Origin: DATJHM01 sp963777355
GTDB taxonomy: Bacteria > Chloroflexota > Ktedonobacteria > Ktedonobacterales > Ktedonobacteraceae
Assembly (NCBI GenBank): GCA_963777355.1
Contig: CAVZQK010000022.1
Location: forward strand, 1-64,000
DNA length: 64,000 nucleotides
Direction of reading: 5' to 3'
Under the pieces are notes generated by a model. That model made no database searches, was not told the DNA's origin, and worked only from the letters and a program-made list of their open reading frames with translations. Positions within the stretch are counted from its first letter, which is position 1; each line of letters begins with the position of its first letter. A program made the position numbers and the translations under genes. Positions 52,038 to 59,596 of this stretch are shown here, piece by piece.

Positions 52038-53126
52038 CTATACTATGTGAAAGGTAAAATCTATAGGCAGGGCAAGAAACGTGCCATAGCGGTGAGCGGT
52101 AGCAATAAGAAGATTTTTTTCGGCTTCACGCAAAGGTGTGAAGAGAGTAAAAGCGAGCGTAGCTGAGCCCTTTTTCAGTGTGCGTTTCCATGTACCTACG
52201 ACCTGACCATCAAGAACAATCGTATGGGTAAAGAGGATATTGGCACGAAGGTCCAGTTTACTCGTGTGGGAGGGATCAAAGACGGCGCTACGATTTGTAT
52301 AGCCGACGATATATTCGTCGTAGTTCGGGAGCAGATAGAGCGTCTGAGCGGGATCTTTTGCGGGTGGTAGAGAGGCCGAAAACCAGTAGGTCTGTTTGTC
52401 TATTACATCAGAAGTAAGTTGGGAGGCGACCAGTGCGAGGCCAGTGCGGGCATCAGATAAAGCAAGTCCCGACCACCAGACAAAATCTTGCAAAGTTGCA
52501 GGGCCATGACTGGTGAAATAGCGGGCGGTCAGTTCAGCGAGGGCCTCATCATGAGTGAATGTTCTGGTTAGGGGGACGCGTTCGTCGAGCAAGGCGTAGG
52601 TGAATTGTTTCCCTCGTCTTGCGCCACTACAGACAACACCGTCCAATTCAGCACGCATCATAATATAGGTAAAGCGAAACGCATCAGCAGTAGCAATCCC
52701 GGCATCTTGAAGCGCGGACATGAGTTCCGAGCGGGTAAGCTGCTTGCCGCCTTGTAGGGCATTAATCAAGGCAGCATTTGTCTGAGAAAATGTGGCGTCG
52801 TCTAGCTCAAGCTTGCGATACCAATAGGCACACAGCGCATTGACATGGGGAGAGGTAAGCGCGAGGAGCCAGCGAATATCAGCGGGTGAAACAAAGTGCC
52901 AGGTGGGGCGCATGAGATGGGTACGCAGGATTGAGCCAGCGGTGAAAGCCTGCTCAATAGCGTCATCGGTAGCATCTTGTGAGCGAAGAGCAAGGGCCCA
53001 TTTTGCCGCCATATAATCCTGAGACTGGACAGCGCCCAGCCACTTCACCACATCGTCAGGCGCTAAAAGCGTTTGCTGAGTGATGAACTGGCTGTAGAGT
53101 CGCTGATGAGCAATATTTCTGTATGA
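52038..53126 (-). CDS. Winged-helix DNA-binding protein, AlkZ/YcaQ-like (HTH_42)
   Basis: 362 residues. Three-winged-helix family that includes the DNA glycosylases AlkZ and YcaQ, which open DNA crosslinks. Near the N-terminus it has LGAVQSQDYMAAKWAL, in which QSQ sits where AlkZ has its catalytic Q-x-Q. Other family marks: SILRTHLMRPTWHFVSP and LPNYDEYIVGYTNRS. A repair role is plausible but not proven. Start ATG 53126, 17 nt behind the LLM gene. Confidence 0.82.
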   Translation of the reverse strand, partial: SYRNIAHQRLYSQFITQQTLLAPDDVVKWLGAVQSQDYMAAKWALALRSQDATDDAIEQAFTAGSILRTHLMRPTWHFVSPADIRWLLALTSPHVNALCAYWYRKLELDDATFSQTNAALINALQGGKQLTRSELMSALQDAGIATADAFRFTYIMMRAELDGVVCSGARRGKQFTYALLDERVPLTRTFTHDEALAELTARYFTSHGPATLQDFVWWSGLALSDARTGLALVASQLTSDVIDKQTYWFSASLPPAKDPAQTLYLLPNYDEYIVGYTNRSAVFDPSHTSKLDLRANILFTHTIVLDGQVVGTWKRTLKKGSATLAFTLFTPLREAEKNLLIATAHRYGTFLALPIDFTFHIV

Positions 53127-53143
53127 CATTTGTGTAGCCCTAT

Positions 53144-54031
53144 TCAAGAGTGGAAATGGGGAGCAATACGGGTCACGAAGTAATGCAGGCTATCGAGATC
53201 AGGGATACGGAACATGCAATGGCTAACGCCAAGAGCACGAAATTGTTCAAGTTCTTGAATGACCTCGTCGGCATTGCCCGCAATAAAATGTTTATCTGGA
53301 CTGCGCTTTACCTTGCGGGAATCGTCTGAGACACTGATAGTACTTAAATAGGTCAGAGTAATCTCAGCGGGATCGCGGTCAATACGTTCACAATGTTGTT
53401 TTAGGACTGAGACTTTGTGGGTGTATTCAGCGACAGTACAGGAATTAAAATTATACCAATCGGCATAGCGGGCAACCAGAGCAAGCGTGCGTTGTTCGCC
53501 ACCACCACCGATCAAGAGGGGAATCACGGGTGACGGTTGAGGAACACAGTAGGCCTGATAAATAGAGTAGTATTTGCCCTCAAAAGTTGCGGGCTGGTTG
53601 GTCCAGAGAGCGCGAATAATCTGGACAGCCTCCTCCAGTTGATCCATGCGGGTGCCAACCGAGGGGAAGGGATAGTTGTAGGAGCGATACTCTTCTTCTT
53701 TCCAGCCAGCGCCGAGACCGAGAATCAGGCGGCCATGAGAGAGAGCTTGAAGATTGGCTGCCATCTTTGCAAGCAGGGCAGGGTTGCGATAGGATTGAGA
53801 GAGAACCAGAGAGCCAACGTTCAAGCGTGGATAGGTTGCAGCCAGGTAGCTCAAAGAAGTAAAGCACTCCAGGGCATCGGTTGCAGCGACCTGGGGATGA
53901 TCTTCCAGCCAGAGCGTTGTGAAAGCAGGAGAGGCCACCTGGATGCACTGAGCATTATAAGCAAGCAATTCATCAATTGAGTGGCCAGGATCATTCTGCC
54001 GGAGCATCAGACCAAATTCAAGTATAGCCAT
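53144..54031 (-). CDS. LLM-class (F420-type) oxidoreductase
   Basis: 295 residues, luciferase-like TIM barrel. Marks: NVGSLVLSQSYRNPALLAKMAA, HGRLILGLGAGWKEEEY, IPLLIGGGGEQRTL. These suggest coenzyme F420 or flavin as hydride carrier. Start ATG 54031 after GGAGAG. In a row with the AlkZ-like and dehydrogenase genes. A second LLM gene lies divergently at 55280. Confidence 0.9.
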   Translation of the reverse strand: MAILEFGLMLRQNDPGHSIDELLAYNAQCIQVASPAFTTLWLEDHPQVAATDALECFTSLSYLAATYPRLNVGSLVLSQSYRNPALLAKMAANLQALSHGRLILGLGAGWKEEEYRSYNYPFPSVGTRMDQLEEAVQIIRALWTNQPATFEGKYYSIYQAYCVPQPSPVIPLLIGGGGEQRTLALVARYADWYNFNSCTVAEYTHKVSVLKQHCERIDRDPAEITLTYLSTISVSDDSRKVKRSPDKHFIAGNADEVIQELEQFRALGVSHCMFRIPDLDSLHYFVTRIAPHFHS

Positions 54032-54080
54032 ATATCTCTCCATTTACAAAAGTGAAGTCACATGGACGAAAAAGCAGCGT

Positions 54081-55091
54081 TCAGAGAATAGGCCAATCCT
54101 GGCCAGCGGCCTCAAAGATCGCCTCAATAGTAGCCATATTCTCTAACGTCTCGCTCAAGCGCATAGCAGGTTCCTGATTAGTAAGAATACAGTTTGCGAA
54201 GTGCTCCACCTCAAGTTGATACTGATCGACGCGAGGGAAAGCCTGTTCAGTCATCTGACCATTTTTCGTCACAAAGACCACTGACTCAATAGTACCGGGA
54301 TTAAAAGGGACCGGGATAGTAATCGTGCCATTTTCGCCGACGATCTCAACGCCCTGGCGCATAGGAAGCTCAAAGCTACAATCGAAGAGAGCAAAGCGTC
54401 CCTCACCAAAGTCCAGAACAGCATTAGTTGCCAGATCAACGCCGCCAGGATTAGGAACATGCACACGAGCGGCGACCACACGTGGAGGCTGTTCATAGAT
54501 AGCGCGACAGATATTCACGGCATAACAGCCCACATCCATAAGGGCCCCGCCGGCAAGTTCAGGGCTCAAACGGATATTCTCTGGATGAGAGCGAATGTCA
54601 AAAGAGAACGAAGCTCGTACCAGACGGACCGGGCCAATAGCCCCAGAATGTACCTGTTCAAGTACCCAGATGATCTGTGGATGAAAGCGATACATAAAAC
54701 CTTCCATCAGAACCAGGCCGCGACTCTGAGCGACCTCAACCATCCTGGCTCCCTCTCTAGCAATAATCGAGAGAGGCTTTTCACACAGCACATGTTTACC
54801 AGCTTCAAGGGCGCGAATCGTCCATTCCCCATGCATGCCATTAGGGAGAGGAAGGTAGACCGCATCGACCTCTGGATCATTGAGAAGATTCGTATAGCTG
54901 TCATAAATACGAACGTCGGGAACGAACGAAAATTGCGTACTGGCACGTTTAGTATCGCGGCTACCAACAGCGAGGAGGCGGCCATTTGCAGAGGCCTGAA
55001 TCGCCGGGGCAATGGCATTGATACCAATATTGGCAGTACTGAGGATACCCCAACGAATAGGGGAGGTAGCAAATCTATCGTTTTCCTGCAT
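54081..55091 (-). CDS. Gfo/Idh/MocA family oxidoreductase
   Basis: 336 residues. N-terminal Rossmann (WGILSTANIG; the usual GxGxxG is altered to STANIG), catalytic EKPL in KHVLCEKPLS, and the C-terminal domain with GGALMDVGCYAVN. The altered Gly motif is common in the dimeric dihydrodiol dehydrogenase/xylose dehydrogenase branch. Sugar substrate unknown. Divergent from the LLM gene at 55280. Confidence 0.9.
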   Translation of the reverse strand: MQENDRFATSPIRWGILSTANIGINAIAPAIQASANGRLLAVGSRDTKRASTQFSFVPDVRIYDSYTNLLNDPEVDAVYLPLPNGMHGEWTIRALEAGKHVLCEKPLSIIAREGARMVEVAQSRGLVLMEGFMYRFHPQIIWVLEQVHSGAIGPVRLVRASFSFDIRSHPENIRLSPELAGGALMDVGCYAVNICRAIYEQPPRVVAARVHVPNPGGVDLATNAVLDFGEGRFALFDCSFELPMRQGVEIVGENGTITIPVPFNPGTIESVVFVTKNGQMTEQAFPRVDQYQLEVEHFANCILTNQEPAMRLSETLENMATIEAIFEAAGQDWPIL

Positions 55092-55279
55092 AGTAGATAT
55101 TCCTTTCGCTTCAATGTCTTTATTATATGATTCTGTCAGAAGATTTTGTACTGAAAGTTAAAAAAGCAGATAACAGATTTTTTTATAGTAGACTTGCTAC
55201 TCAAGCGCGTACAGGCATACAATAAAGGTGTGCCTCGCTCGCTTGTATTTCCTGATAGTATGAAAGGAATAAGTTCTTC

Positions 55280-56074
55280 ATGACACAACCAGCGACAAAC
55301 CATCCCTTACGTGTTGGTGTGCAACTGCATCCACAGCATACCTCCTATGAAGAGTATGCGAAAGCGGTACAACGCGCCGAGGAGATTGGCGTCGATAGCA
55401 TATTCAACTGGGACCACTTTTTCCCGCTTTACGGTCCGCCCCAGGGGAACCATTTTGAGGGCTGGACGCTGCTGACAGCGATGGCGACCCTGACAAAACG
55501 AGCGAAGATTGGCTGCCTCGTCACCTGTAACACCTATCGCAATCCGGCGTTGGTGGCGGATATGGCAAAGACCGTGGACCATATTTCCGGTGGCCGCGTC
55601 ATACTGGGGCTGGGTGCGGGTTGGTTCGAGCGGGACTATAAAGAGTACAACTATGATTTTGGAACGGCTGGGAGTCGGCTGGCGGCGCTGGAAGAGGCAC
55701 TGCCAACGATCAAACATCGCTGGGAGGTAGATGTACCGAAACCTATCCAGCAGCCGATTCCAATTTTGATCGGTGGTGGTGGTGAGAAGAAGACGCTGAA
55801 AATTACGGCCCAATATGCCGATATGTGGCATGGGTTCGGCAATCCAGAGACGATACAACATAAAATGGAGGTCCTTAATAACTGGTGTAAAGAAGTGGGA
55901 CGGAATCCGCAAGAGATTGAGCGCTGTGCCGGGACAGAAGCCAATGATAGTGATGAGCAGCGCGACAGCCTTGTGAAGGCGGGAGTGACCCATTTAATTC
56001 TAGGGATGGGCGTGCCGTGGGATTTTAACGCTATCGAGAAGCTGGTACGCTGGCGGAACTCGCGTCAGGGTTAA
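55280..56074 (+). CDS. LLM-class (F420-type) oxidoreductase
   Basis: 264 residues. Marks: NWDHFFPLYG, AKIGCLVTCNTYRNPALVADMA, GGRVILGLGAGWFERDY, IPILIGGGGEKKTL. Related to but distinct from the protein at 53144. Shorter than many LLM proteins but ends cleanly. A strong terminator follows. Confidence 0.9.
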   Translation: MTQPATNHPLRVGVQLHPQHTSYEEYAKAVQRAEEIGVDSIFNWDHFFPLYGPPQGNHFEGWTLLTAMATLTKRAKIGCLVTCNTYRNPALVADMAKTVDHISGGRVILGLGAGWFERDYKEYNYDFGTAGSRLAALEEALPTIKHRWEVDVPKPIQQPIPILIGGGGEKKTLKITAQYADMWHGFGNPETIQHKMEVLNNWCKEVGRNPQEIERCAGTEANDSDEQRDSLVKAGVTHLILGMGVPWDFNAIEKLVRWRNSRQG

Positions 56075-56093
56075 CGGCAATACTAGACAATAG

Positions 56094-56135
56094 GGGCAGC
56101 GTTGAGAGAAAACACTCAACGCTGCCCTGTTTTTT
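56094..56135 (+). terminator. Intrinsic terminator after the LLM gene
   Basis: A perfect 13-bp stem (56094-56106 with 56115-56127) and TGTTTTTT. It separates the LLM gene from the convergent cysteine operon. Confidence 0.92.
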
Positions 56136-56559
56136 AAACACGTTCAATAGTCCCCTCAGTGACGCCACCGGACGGGGAGATAGCAAAAATGCGAGCATAG
56201 GGTGGTTCTGGGTAGTGGCGATGGGAGAAGATCAGATAGAGATAGCCACTGCGTTTGGCCCAATCGATATCGCGAGCGGAGGGATAGGCCTCCGATTGAG
56301 GGTGAGAATGATAGTAGATCATATCCCCATCGTAGCTATCGATATCGTTATAGATACGGACGATATCAGCCTCGCTGATAATAGAAAAGTCATCGGGCTG
56401 TGCGGCGGCGTTGGCGGTAGGATAATTTTTCAGCACCTCGCCATTGACGCTACCCAACGCACCACAGGCCTCATTGGGATAGCCAGCCACGATATGCGAG
56501 AGCATCTCAGCATAAATGGCATGAGGGATACGCACCACGAATTGAGCTTCTGCTACCAT
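56134..56559 (-). CDS. mec: JAMM/MPN+ metalloprotease of the CysO pathway (Mec-like)
   Basis: 141 residues with a complete JAMM zinc site: the Glu of NEACG near residue 30 and HSHPQSEAYPSARD with both His, Ser and Asp. In mycobacteria Mec cuts cysteine off the CysO-cysteine adduct. Here it overlaps the cysM gene by 7 nt and ends the operon. It may also trim the extra residues from the sulfur carrier (see the gene at 57512). Confidence 0.92.
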   Translation of the reverse strand: MVAEAQFVVRIPHAIYAEMLSHIVAGYPNEACGALGSVNGEVLKNYPTANAAAQPDDFSIISEADIVRIYNDIDSYDGDMIYYHSHPQSEAYPSARDIDWAKRSGYLYLIFSHRHYPEPPYARIFAISPSGGVTEGTIERV

Positions 56560-57488
56560 AATATTTTCGCCTCTAAGTCATCTTCGATAGTCGAGAGATC
56601 CCGTGTCCAGAGATCCTCACTCAAGTACTTCCAACCGCCGTCAGCCAGAAGCGTCACGATCTTGCCGCGCTCCATGCTTTCTGCGATACGCAGAGCGGCC
56701 TGGAGGGATGCGCCGCAGGAGGGGCCGGCAAAGATACCTTCCTGGTCCTTGAGCTGGCGGGTACGGCGGATAGAGTCGCCGCTGGCGACAAGAATTTTGC
56801 CATCGAGCAGGGATTGATCGAGCACTGGGGGGACAAAGCCATCGGCGAGACTACGCAGACCCTGAACGGCATCGCCCTGCATAGGTTCGGCGGCGACGAT
56901 GCGGATGGCGGGATTATATTCTTTCAGGCGGCGGGCATTGCCGGTAAGGGTGCCGCCGGTACCGAGGCCAGCGACAAAGACATCGAGATCGGGGAGATCT
57001 TTGATAATCTCAACGGCAGTCCCGTAATAATGGGCGCGAGGATTCGCCTCGTTGCCATATTGATAGAGCATAACGTAGCGTTCATCCTGTTGGACCAGCT
57101 CTTTTGCCAGTCTGACCGCGCCGTTGCTGCCCTGAGTCCCATCCGAGAAAATGATCGTTGCGCCATAGAGTTCAAGCATCTGGCGACGCTCGTGGGTGAC
57201 ATTATTGGGCATGACCGCGACAAACTGGTAGCCTTTGATACGCGAGATCATAGCGAGCGCAATGCCCGTATTGCCGCTCGTTGGTTCCAGCAGAATCGAG
57301 CCGGGGCGCAACATGCCATTCGCCTCAGCCTCCTCGATCATACGCAGAGCGACGCGATCCTTGACGCTACCAGAAGGGTTTGCTCCTTCAAGCTTAGCGT
57401 AGATCTCAACGCCTGGACGAGGGCTAAAGCTTTTCAACTCTACCAGAGGAGTATTCCCAATCGTCTCCAGAATGCTGCCGTAGAGCAT
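56553..57488 (-). CDS. cysM: Cysteine synthase, CysM type using a protein-bound thiocarboxylate
   Basis: 311-residue PLP enzyme. PLP-Lys in NPSGSVKDRVA, substrate loop TSGNTGIAL, phosphate loop GTGGTLTG. The C-terminus ends LEAKILW as a flexible tail. Together with the carrier and JAMM genes it matches the O-phosphoserine-dependent CysM of Mycobacterium tuberculosis, which takes sulfur from CysO thiocarboxylate. Substrate inferred from operon. Confidence 0.92.
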   Translation of the reverse strand: MLYGSILETIGNTPLVELKSFSPRPGVEIYAKLEGANPSGSVKDRVALRMIEEAEANGMLRPGSILLEPTSGNTGIALAMISRIKGYQFVAVMPNNVTHERRQMLELYGATIIFSDGTQGSNGAVRLAKELVQQDERYVMLYQYGNEANPRAHYYGTAVEIIKDLPDLDVFVAGLGTGGTLTGNARRLKEYNPAIRIVAAEPMQGDAVQGLRSLADGFVPPVLDQSLLDGKILVASGDSIRRTRQLKDQEGIFAGPSCGASLQAALRIAESMERGKIVTLLADGGWKYLSEDLWTRDLSTIEDDLEAKILW

Positions 57489-57511
57489 AACAGGTCTCTC
57501 CCTATTGATTC

Positions 57512-57787
57512 TTAGAAACCACCACCGGCCATAGCAGGCAAGAGTGTGACAGTATCATTGGGGCCAATCGTCGTCTCCAGGCCTTGCAGATAGCGAACAT
57601 CCTGGTCATTCACGTACACATTGACAAACTTGCTGATTTCGCCGGAGGGCTGGATCTGCTCTTTGATAGCAGGAAAGCGCTGGTAGAGATCATCGAGGAC
57701 CTGGGACAGGGTACTACCCTGGACGCTGACCACTTTAGAGCCGCCAGCAGATGAGCGTAGAACCGGGGCCAATTTCACATTTGCCAT
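57512..57787 (-). CDS. cysO: MoaD/ThiS-type sulfur carrier (CysO) with C-terminal GGGF
   Basis: 91-residue ubiquitin-like carrier (VQGSTLSQVLDDLYQRFP, VNVYVNDQDVRYLQGL, NDTVTLLPAMAGGGF). The working form must end in Gly-Gly to be adenylated and thiocarboxylated, but here Gly90-Phe91 follow Gly88-Gly89. A similar masked end is known for QbsE of Pseudomonas, trimmed by the JAMM protein QbsD. AAGGAG before ATG 57787. The gene sits between cysM and the E1-like gene. Confidence 0.9.
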   Translation of the reverse strand: MANVKLAPVLRSSAGGSKVVSVQGSTLSQVLDDLYQRFPAIKEQIQPSGEISKFVNVYVNDQDVRYLQGLETTIGPNDTVTLLPAMAGGGF

Positions 57788-57926
57788 TATATTTTCTCCT
57801 TAACGGGCAGAATAGATATCTTCTTGAAAAACAGAGTTCTGACAGAGAGACTGGAAATAAGCAGTAAGACGTCAGAGTAGGCCGATGGCCTCTCTTTAGA
57901 GAGAAGCCACCAGTGAATAGAAAAGA

Positions 57927-58397
57927 CTAGATTGCGCAGACATCGGCATAGGTTGGAAGATTCTCCGGATGACCATGCTCGCCACAGGCGGGGCAATTGG
58001 GATCGCGGAAAAGCTTCAGTTCGTTGAACTCACCGGCCAGCGCATCATAGGTGAGCAGACGACCTACCAGAGGATCACCAATACCGAGTAAGAGTTTAAT
58101 GGTCTCTGTGGCCTGTAACAGACCAATGATACCAGGCAGGACACCCAGGACTCCGGCCTCGGCGCAGCTTGGTGCGAGGGCGGGAGGGGGTGGCTCCGGG
58201 AAGAGACAGCGATAGCAAGGGCCGTCGTAGGGCTGGAAAATTGTGAGCTGGCCCTCGAAGCGGAAGACGCTGCCATGCACAACGGGCTTGCGTTGAATGA
58301 GAGCGGCATCATTGAGCAGATAGCGGGTTGGGAAATTGTCGGTACCATCGATAATCACATCGTAGTCGGCGATAATCTGACCCGACATTGGTCTCAT
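57927..58397 (-). CDS. MoeB/ThiF-like sulfur-carrier adenylyltransferase, C-terminal part (frameshifted)
   Basis: Continuation of the E1-like enzyme encoded just before it. Coding similarity in this frame starts at QIIADYDVIIDGTDNFPTRYL. It holds the structural zinc Cys pairs (CYRC, CPAC) and the conserved CAEAGVLGVLPGIIGLLQA. The ATG at 58397 is an accident of the frameshift and not a start. See the entry at 58309. Confidence 0.85.
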   Translation of the reverse strand: MRPMSGQIIADYDVIIDGTDNFPTRYLLNDAALIQRKPVVHGSVFRFEGQLTIFQPYDGPCYRCLFPEPPPPALAPSCAEAGVLGVLPGIIGLLQATETIKLLLGIGDPLVGRLLTYDALAGEFNELKLFRDPNCPACGEHGHPENLPTYADVCAI

Positions 58398-59109
58398 CGA
58401 GCCGTTCGAGATAGGTCACAACCTTCACATCAGGATTAAGTTCCTGAATTGTTTGTTTGGCCGACTCGGCTTTGTACTGGCCGACACGAGAGGTATTGTG
58501 AAGGATCTGGCGTTGGAGATTGCTCTCTTCAACGACATCGGCATCAATAATACCGAGAGTGCCGACACCGGCAGCGGCCAGGTAGTAAGCGGCGGGAGAA
58601 CCAAGACCGCCAGCACCAATCAGCAGGACTTTCGAGTCGAGCAGCTTAAACTGACCGGCTTCACCGACCTCTGGAACCAGGACGTGGCGGCTGTAGCGTT
58701 TGGACTGAGCCTCAGTCATAACGCGAGGTTTAACAAAATTAAAGCCATTCGCCTTCCATTGGCCAAAGCCGCCGGCCATCGAGACAACGTCCTTATAGCC
58801 CATCTGCTGCAACGTTGCACCGGCCATCAAAGAGCGTACGCCACCCGCGCAGTAGAGGACAACTTTTTTGTCTTTATCAGGAACGGCCTCTTCAATCTGC
58901 AATTCCAGATAGCCACGAGGGACATGGATTGCGCCAGGGATATAGCCCTCAGTCCACTCATTTTTTTCGCGTACATCTACCAGAACAAAATCCTGGCCAT
59001 CCGGGCCTGCCTCATGCTGGTTCGCAAGACCTTCATTCACCTGAGCGGCATTCCACTCTGGCACCTGTTTTCTTGCGCTCCGCAGAATCTCACGGGATGC
59101 GTCACCCAT
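58309..59109 (-). CDS. Rhodanese fused to MoeB/ThiF-like E1 enzyme, N-terminal part (frameshifted)
   Basis: Residues 1 to about 130 are a rhodanese with active Cys in VVLYCAGGVRS; rhodanese usually lies C-terminal in MoeZ/Uba4 proteins. Then the adenylating domain with GAGGLGSPAAYYL and ESNLQRQI. It should adenylate the CysO tail and pass on persulfide sulfur. After LDETNVG the frame breaks: removing one G of the GGG run (58381-58383 on the plus strand) restores NVGQIIADYDVIIDG. The joined protein would be about 390 residues. Confidence 0.87.
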   Translation of the reverse strand: MGDASREILRSARKQVPEWNAAQVNEGLANQHEAGPDGQDFVLVDVREKNEWTEGYIPGAIHVPRGYLELQIEEAVPDKDKKVVLYCAGGVRSLMAGATLQQMGYKDVVSMAGGFGQWKANGFNFVKPRVMTEAQSKRYSRHVLVPEVGEAGQFKLLDSKVLLIGAGGLGSPAAYYLAAAGVGTLGIIDADVVEESNLQRQILHNTSRVGQYKAESAKQTIQELNPDVKVVTYLERLDETNVGSDYRRLRCDYRWYRQFPNPLSAQ

Positions 59110-59588
59110 AACAAGATCACCTCTATGTTGAGTAAGTCAATCAATTTAGTTAAAGCTCTGTTAGATAAAGCTTACCATCCGTTTTTTTTACTTGTCAAGG
59201 AAAGTTGAGCGAGAAACGTGGTGGTACGAAACGCTTGATCTTTACCATTAAAAACAGGAGATACGGGACATTTATTCCCCCAGCATACGTGCAGTCAGTA
59301 CCTTGAATGCGCTCTACAAGATGGATATTTCATACATACTGGCCCTCTCTCTCAACACATTTTAAAGAGCGGCGGAAAAACATTGGCATAGAAATCATCA
59401 CCTGGCCGATCTGCGGGGCGAGGGATTGGCGAGATCAGAGATCAACAGCCGACCTACGACGTTTCTGTGGAGCGAGCAAGGTGGCGTCCGCGAAAGACGG
59501 CCGAGACAAGCTCCGCCCCTACGGTGAAGGATGGCGACATCCGGCAAGAGCGTGGTCAGTGAGCCGGAGACGGCCAAGCCGATCTGCC
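59110..59588. other. Repeat-rich intergenic region
   Basis: About 480 bp between the cysteine operon and the xanthine-dehydrogenase-like gene. Left part: promoter side of the cysteine operon, with a TTGACA-like box on the minus strand (59193-59198). Right part: several related GC-rich repeats (59436-59476, about 59495-59525, 59561-59596). No gene. Confidence 0.6.
59436..59476 (+). repeat. 41-bp direct repeat, left copy
   Basis: CAGAGATCAACAGC followed by similar bases up to TGTGGAGCGAG; its partner at 62098-62138 has the same orientation and length with a few changes. The two flank the xanthine-dehydrogenase-like gene. Confidence 0.75.
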
Positions 59589-59596
59589 CTACGAGA
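59561..59596 (+). repeat. Dispersed repeat, copy C
   Basis: Third copy of the element at 39355 and 45445. It overlaps the last codons of the large-subunit gene ending at 59589. Confidence 0.8.

Noticed and set aside
58397..58397. ATG 58397 as the start of a separate ThiF-like gene
   Set aside because: Conserved sequence crosses the break with no lost residues, and the ATG lies within codons of the upstream part; a frameshift explains it better.
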